DNA of 7,856 bases from Candidatus Staskawiczbacteria bacterium (GTDB lineage: Bacteria; Patescibacteriota; Minisyncoccia; Minisyncoccales; Staskawiczbacteraceae). The DNA lies in the NCBI GenBank assembly GCA_903913175.1, contig CAIWKF010000067.1:1-7856 (forward strand), written 5' to 3'. The notes beneath the pieces were generated by a model. That model was not told the origin of the DNA and searched no databases. It worked only from the letters and a program-made list of their open reading frames with translations. Position 1 is the stretch's first letter. Every line of letters begins with the position of its first letter. Shown in pieces: positions 6,065 through 7,856 of the stretch. A program made the translations under genes and the position numbers.

Positions 6065-6709
6065 TTATATTTTTAATTCACAAGTTTCAAGTATTTCATA
6101 ACGCACGCCACCTTTTTTGGAAACACTTTCCATAACTTCTATGGTTTCTGCTGTAAAAAGTAAATCTAAATTTTGATCAATTTCTGGGCGCTCATCTATG
6201 TTTATGGTTTTAAATTGCCATTCTTTAATTTTAGCTAAAGTAATATGTGGAGAAAATTCTTTTTGATCTGGAGAGAATTTTACAGATTCTAGTAATAATT
6301 CTTGTAAATCATTTTTCAAATTTGTTAACTCTTTTGACTTTTGACCCGAGACCCAAATTAGTTTAGGAGCTTCATTTTCTTTAAATTCTCCTGCTTGCCC
6401 ATCAAAGCCTTGGCGAGGTTGGGGGCCAAAACTTATTTTGCTTAAATTTACAGAAAAAGAATCACAGTTTTGTGCTATTTCCTTTACTGCTACACAGGTA
6501 CTAGCAATTTCTTCATCTGTTAAAAAACCTAAAAATTCTAAAGTTATGTGTAAATTTTCTTTTGGCATCCACTTAATTAAATCATCTGAAAAACCCTCAT
6601 TGTAAAGATAGGCCAATTTTTCTTTCAATCTTTCTTGTCTTTTTACTAATTCATTTTTTACATCCTCTGGTAAGCTTATACCAATAAATATTTTGTGTCT
6701 TTTTTCCAT
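6065..6709 (-). CDS. thpR: RNA 2',3'-cyclic phosphodiesterase (LigT/ThpR, 2H superfamily)
   Basis: This family hydrolyses RNA 2',3'-cyclic phosphate ends to 2'-phosphomonoesters and shows 2'-5' RNA ligase activity in vitro. Both 2H motifs are present: HITL at 54-57 after WMPKENL (47-53), and HITL at 155-158. The opening FIGISLP (8-14) and the LEFLG that follows the first motif are typical. It has 214 residues against about 175-190 usual. The extra length lies partly in a segment around 97-115 with the sequence QPRQGFDGQAGEF, where I would expect a short loop. This segment is encoded by unusually GC-rich DNA (27 of 40 bases at 6389-6428), and its GQAG part matches a repeat in the gene at 6926. 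The ATG has no SD. It is the first gene of the thpR-murC operon, with no obvious functional link between the two. Confidence 0.93.
   Translation of the reverse strand: MEKRHKIFIGISLPEDVKNELVKRQERLKEKLAYLYNEGFSDDLIKWMPKENLHITLEFLGFLTDEEIASTCVAVKEIAQNCDSFSVNLSKISFGPQPRQGFDGQAGEFKENEAPKLIWVSGQKSKELTNLKNDLQELLLESVKFSPDQKEFSPHITLAKIKEWQFKTINIDERPEIDQNLDLLFTAETIEVMESVSKKGGVRYEILETCELKI
6389..6410 (-). repeat. GC-rich short repeat, copy inside thpR
   Basis: The 22 bases encode the end of the FDGQAG segment of ThpR. The first 15 bases match 13 of 15 with 7343-7357 in the gene at 6926, and AGCCT follows in both copies. The GQAG codons are in the same frame as RQAG in the other copy. Confidence 0.5.
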
Positions 6710-6736
6710 ATAATTTAAAAACTAGTGTATTTGATA

Positions 6737-6745
6737 ATTCTATCA
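6737..6745 (-). promoter_or_regulatory. Predicted thpR-murC promoter (extended -10)
   Basis: On the minus strand TGATAGAAT gives TAGAAT (6737-6742, five of six consensus bases) with an extended -10 TG (6744-6745). No convincing -35 is seen. The start near 6730 would leave about 21 bases of A/T-rich leader with no SD. Confidence 0.6.
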
Positions 6746-6802
6746 CAATTAAAATAAAATAAAAGTGTCGCACAATTAAATGCTATTTTATTAGTAAAAA
6801 TT

Positions 6803-6836
6803 ACAAACAAAAAGAACAAGAGTAACTTCCTTGTCC
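6803..6836 (-). terminator. Rho-independent terminator of the gene at 6926
   Basis: On the minus strand GGACAAG (6836-6830) pairs with CTTGTTC (6820-6814), including one G-U, around a 9-base loop. TTTTTGTTTGT follows (6813-6803). It lies about 90 bases past the stop, after two further hairpins. Confidence 0.75.
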
Positions 6837-6839
6837 CTG

Positions 6840-6902
6840 GAGTTTAATTTTTTAAAATCAAACTCTTTTTACTCTATTGCCCTGGCATTAAGCCAGAGCA
6901 AT
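6840..6902 (-). other. Two tandem hairpins in the 3' untranslated region of the gene at 6926
   Basis: First stem: minus-strand 6902-6892 pairs with 6886-6876 (11 bp, 5-base loop). Second stem: 6865-6854 pairs with 6851-6840 (up to 12 bp, A/T-rich core). Each has one G-U on the minus strand that becomes an A-C mismatch on the plus strand, which points to a minus-strand RNA. The second stem also has TTTTT beside it on the plus strand (6866-6870), which could end a plus transcript. Confidence 0.6.
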
Positions 6903-6925
6903 ATTATTTTTAAAATTACATCATT

Positions 6926-7573
6926 TTAGTGCTTTTGTAGCATTGCAAGCAATGTTGACGCTGGCATCCTTGAAATGCGAAGCGTCTCCATATTTACCCG
7001 CGGGTTTGCCACAATTGCATCGGGCAAACGGCCACTTTTAATCATTCTTCTAATGGCCATCTTGCCTGCTTCTGGAATTGTAATTCTTTCTCCTTTCTCT
7101 GCAATCTTGCAAAGAACAATGGCCGTAATCATTTCAGCCATGCTGTCAAAGAAAAATTTGATTCTCCCAAACAACTCTGGGTGTTGAGGAATAGCTTCCA
7201 GTACTATAACGAGTCCTGTAATATCCTCTTGGCGGACATATTGCCCAACATTCCTCAAAACCTCGCAATTGGCAACGAATATGCCACCAAGAAGCTTTGG
7301 CAGTTTTTCTATAACTTGCCATAACTTTAAAGGAGGTTTATATCCTGCCTGCCGATCCTCAGCCTCGGATTTCTTAGCACTTTTGGCAAGATCTTCTTGC
7401 CTTTCTTTAGTACAAGCATTGTCATATGCCTGAGCCAAAAGCGTGGCCAAGACTACATTCTCCTTCTCTTCAAGGAAGCCTTGGTGCTTGGAAAAAAAAA
7501 CTTCCATTGCGTCCTTTGTCTTCAGTGCCTTGATCTGGAGCGAGAAGACCTTCTCTTGCAACTTTGTAGCCAT
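6926..7573 (-). CDS. Unrecognised helical 215-residue protein (ORF C)
   Basis: I do not recognise this family. It appears almost entirely alpha-helical: a basic first helix (about 4-20), helices around 35-55, a charged Lys/Glu-rich stretch (56-75), a Pro-flanked LKLWQVIEKL helix (82-91), hydrophobic helices about 93-126 and 133-158, and a basic C-terminus with AIRRMIKSGRLPDAI (173-187) and a final helix from 204. The moderately hydrophobic stretches (for example 143-156) are not clear membrane segments. No catalytic motif is seen. GC is about 45% in sampled lines. I chose the ATG at 7573 because AAGGAG lies 7 bases upstream; an in-frame GTG at 7645 would add 24 residues but lacks an SD and would swallow the leader hairpin. 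It has its own promoter and terminator, downstream of tRNA-Ala. Residues 73-77 (DRQAG) come from a repeat shared with thpR. Confidence 0.8.
   Translation of the reverse strand: MATKLQEKVFSLQIKALKTKDAMEVFFSKHQGFLEEKENVVLATLLAQAYDNACTKERQEDLAKSAKKSEAEDRQAGYKPPLKLWQVIEKLPKLLGGIFVANCEVLRNVGQYVRQEDITGLVIVLEAIPQHPELFGRIKFFFDSMAEMITAIVLCKIAEKGERITIPEAGKMAIRRMIKSGRLPDAIVANPRVNMETLRISRMPASTLLAMLQKH
7343..7365 (-). repeat. GC-rich short repeat, copy inside the gene at 6926
   Basis: Partner of 6389-6410 in thpR: the first 15 bases match at 13 positions, followed by a 2-3 base difference and a shared AGCCT. It encodes DRQAG here and DGQAG in ThpR, in the same frame. Confidence 0.5.
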
Positions 7574-7580
7574 TTTATGG

Positions 7581-7586
7581 CTCCTT
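7581..7586 (-). promoter_or_regulatory. Strong Shine-Dalgarno site that sets the start at 7573
   Basis: AAGGAG on the minus strand with a 7-base spacer to the ATG. It is the best SD in the window and the reason for preferring the 215-residue product over the GTG-initiated 239-residue one. Confidence 0.85.
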
Positions 7587-7589
7587 TTT

Positions 7590-7632
7590 TTGCGTGCTTT
7601 GTAAATGTGCTGTCTGTGTTGCCCGCACGCAA
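7590..7632 (-). promoter_or_regulatory. 5' leader stem-loop just upstream of the SD
   Basis: TTGCGTGC (7632-7625) pairs perfectly with GCACGCAA (7597-7590) around a 27-base, ACA-rich loop. The stem ends 3 bases before the SD, so it may influence ribosome access or RNA stability. No known riboswitch is recognised. Confidence 0.6.
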
Positions 7633-7665
7633 TATAGGCTTTCACAGATTTTTAAACATATATAA

Positions 7666-7695
7666 TATATAACATATTTTATATATAAATGTCAA
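7666..7695 (-). promoter_or_regulatory. Predicted promoter for the gene at 6926
   Basis: Minus-strand TTGACA (7695-7690) is followed by an A/T-only region with candidate -10 boxes TATATA (7671-7666, 18-base spacer) or TATATT (7669-7664, 20-base spacer). The start near 7660 gives a leader of roughly 85 bases. The -35 begins three bases after the T-run of the tRNA terminator. Confidence 0.65.
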
Positions 7696-7698
7696 CAT

Positions 7699-7731
7699 AA
7701 AAACGGCTTCCAATCTCTTGAAAACCGTTTT
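7699..7731 (-). terminator. Rho-independent terminator of tRNA-Ala
   Basis: Minus-strand 7731-7720 (AAAACGGTTTTC) pairs with 7711-7700 around an 8-base loop, 12 bp including two G-U pairs that would be A-C mismatches on the plus strand. The T-run of the right arm continues to 7699. It lies about 25 bases after the tRNA. Confidence 0.8.
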
Positions 7732-7744
7732 AAAAAACCGTTTT
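7721..7744 (-). repeat. Direct repeat of 11 bases after tRNA-Ala
   Basis: AAAACGGTTTT occurs twice on the minus strand (7744-7734 and 7731-7721) with a 13-base period. The second copy is the left arm of the terminator; the first could pair with the same right arm as a shorter stem. Confidence 0.7.
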
Positions 7745-7755
7745 GTTACTAATTG

Positions 7756-7826
7756 TGGACCCACCGGGAATCGAACCCGGCCCTCCTCCATGCCATGGAG
7801 GCGTAATACCGATTTACTATGGGCCC
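7756..7826 (-). tRNA. tRNA-Ala (anticodon GGC)
   Basis: The 71-base minus-strand sequence folds into a cloverleaf: a 7-bp acceptor stem (GGGCCCA with TGGGTCC), a 4-bp D stem (GTAA/TTAC) with a 7-base loop containing GG, a 5-bp anticodon stem (CCTCC/GGAGG) with loop ATGGCAT, a 4-base variable loop and a 5-bp T stem (CCGGG/CCCGG) with loop TTCGATT. The anticodon GGC reads GCC and GCU Ala codons. The acceptor stem carries G3-U70, the main alanine identity element. The discriminator is A73, and the next bases are CAA, so CCA is not encoded and must be added. The variable loop is one base shorter than in E. coli tRNA-Ala. No promoter is seen in the 30 bases upstream to the window edge. Confidence 0.96.
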
Positions 7827-7856
7827 TAAGGGAGCGAAGCGAACACTTATGTGACA

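Noticed and set aside
6731..6870. A possible plus-strand small RNA: TTGATA-N18-TAAAAT promoter and a hairpin with TTTTT at 6866-6870
   Set aside because: The boxes arise easily in A/T-rich DNA, and all three hairpins pair better on the minus strand, favouring a 3' tail of the gene at 6926.
29..7645. Recoded UGA (as in Gracilibacteria), since no gene here ends in TGA
   Set aside because: All genes are full length and motif-complete under the standard code, with glycine motifs coded by GGN. Eight genes are too few to read meaning into the missing TGA stops.
6975..7672. Plus-strand open frames of 70 and 91 residues opposite the gene at 6926
   Set aside because: No SD or promoter; the minus-strand gene has both plus a terminator.
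7821..7856. Short inverted sequences upstream of tRNA-Ala (CCCTAAGGG, CACTTATGTG) and GCGAAGCG
   Set aside because: Too short and too close to the window edge to assign as a terminator, promoter or repeat.

Overview
The window is a stretch of AT-rich bacterial chromosome (most coding DNA looks to be about 30% GC) carrying housekeeping genes with compact promoters and, on the core genes, no visible Shine-Dalgarno (SD) sequences. A shortened aspartyl-tRNA synthetase without its bacterial insertion domain, a short MurC, A/T-only leaders and a lone tRNA-Ala without an encoded CCA fit a member of the Candidate Phyla Radiation (Patescibacteria, Parcubacteria-like). This placement is an inference from style; no marker gene settles it.

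Layout. Minus strand 29-2444: an operon of aspS followed 4 bases later by a membrane-anchored S11 D-Ala-D-Ala carboxypeptidase. Plus strand 2579-2989: an unrecognised 136-residue gene (here ORF A) divergent from aspS, with its own consensus promoter and terminator. Minus strand 3071-4285: tyrS. Plus strand 4430-4657: a 75-residue four-cysteine putative zinc protein (ORF B), divergent from tyrS. Minus strand 4748-6709: an operon of thpR (RNA 2',3'-cyclic phosphodiesterase) followed by murC. Minus strand 6926-7573: an unrecognised helical 215-residue protein (ORF C), with a structured 5' leader and a three-hairpin 3' tail. Minus strand 7756-7826: tRNA-Ala(GGC), ending in a terminator that abuts the ORF C promoter. 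No gene-free gap exceeds 300 bases.

Functions. The five recognised proteins serve translation and RNA processing (AspRS, TyrRS, ThpR) or peptidoglycan synthesis and trimming (MurC, carboxypeptidase). The last two indicate that the cell keeps its own peptidoglycan wall.

The most notable pattern is a two-class organisation. The five recognised genes are about 30% GC and lack SD sites; the three operon-leading promoters I can place (aspS, tyrS, thpR) are extended -10 type with weak -35 boxes. The three unrecognised genes are about 42-47% GC, have clear SD sites, perfect TTGACA -35 boxes and their own terminators, and sit next to aspS, tyrS and the tRNA. The promoters of ORF A and ORF B are almost the same sequence, and ORF B and ORF C have hairpins at their ribosome binding sites. 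A short GC-rich repeat is also shared, in the same reading frame, by thpR and ORF C. I see no CRISPR array, transposase, phage structural gene or recognisable defence system.
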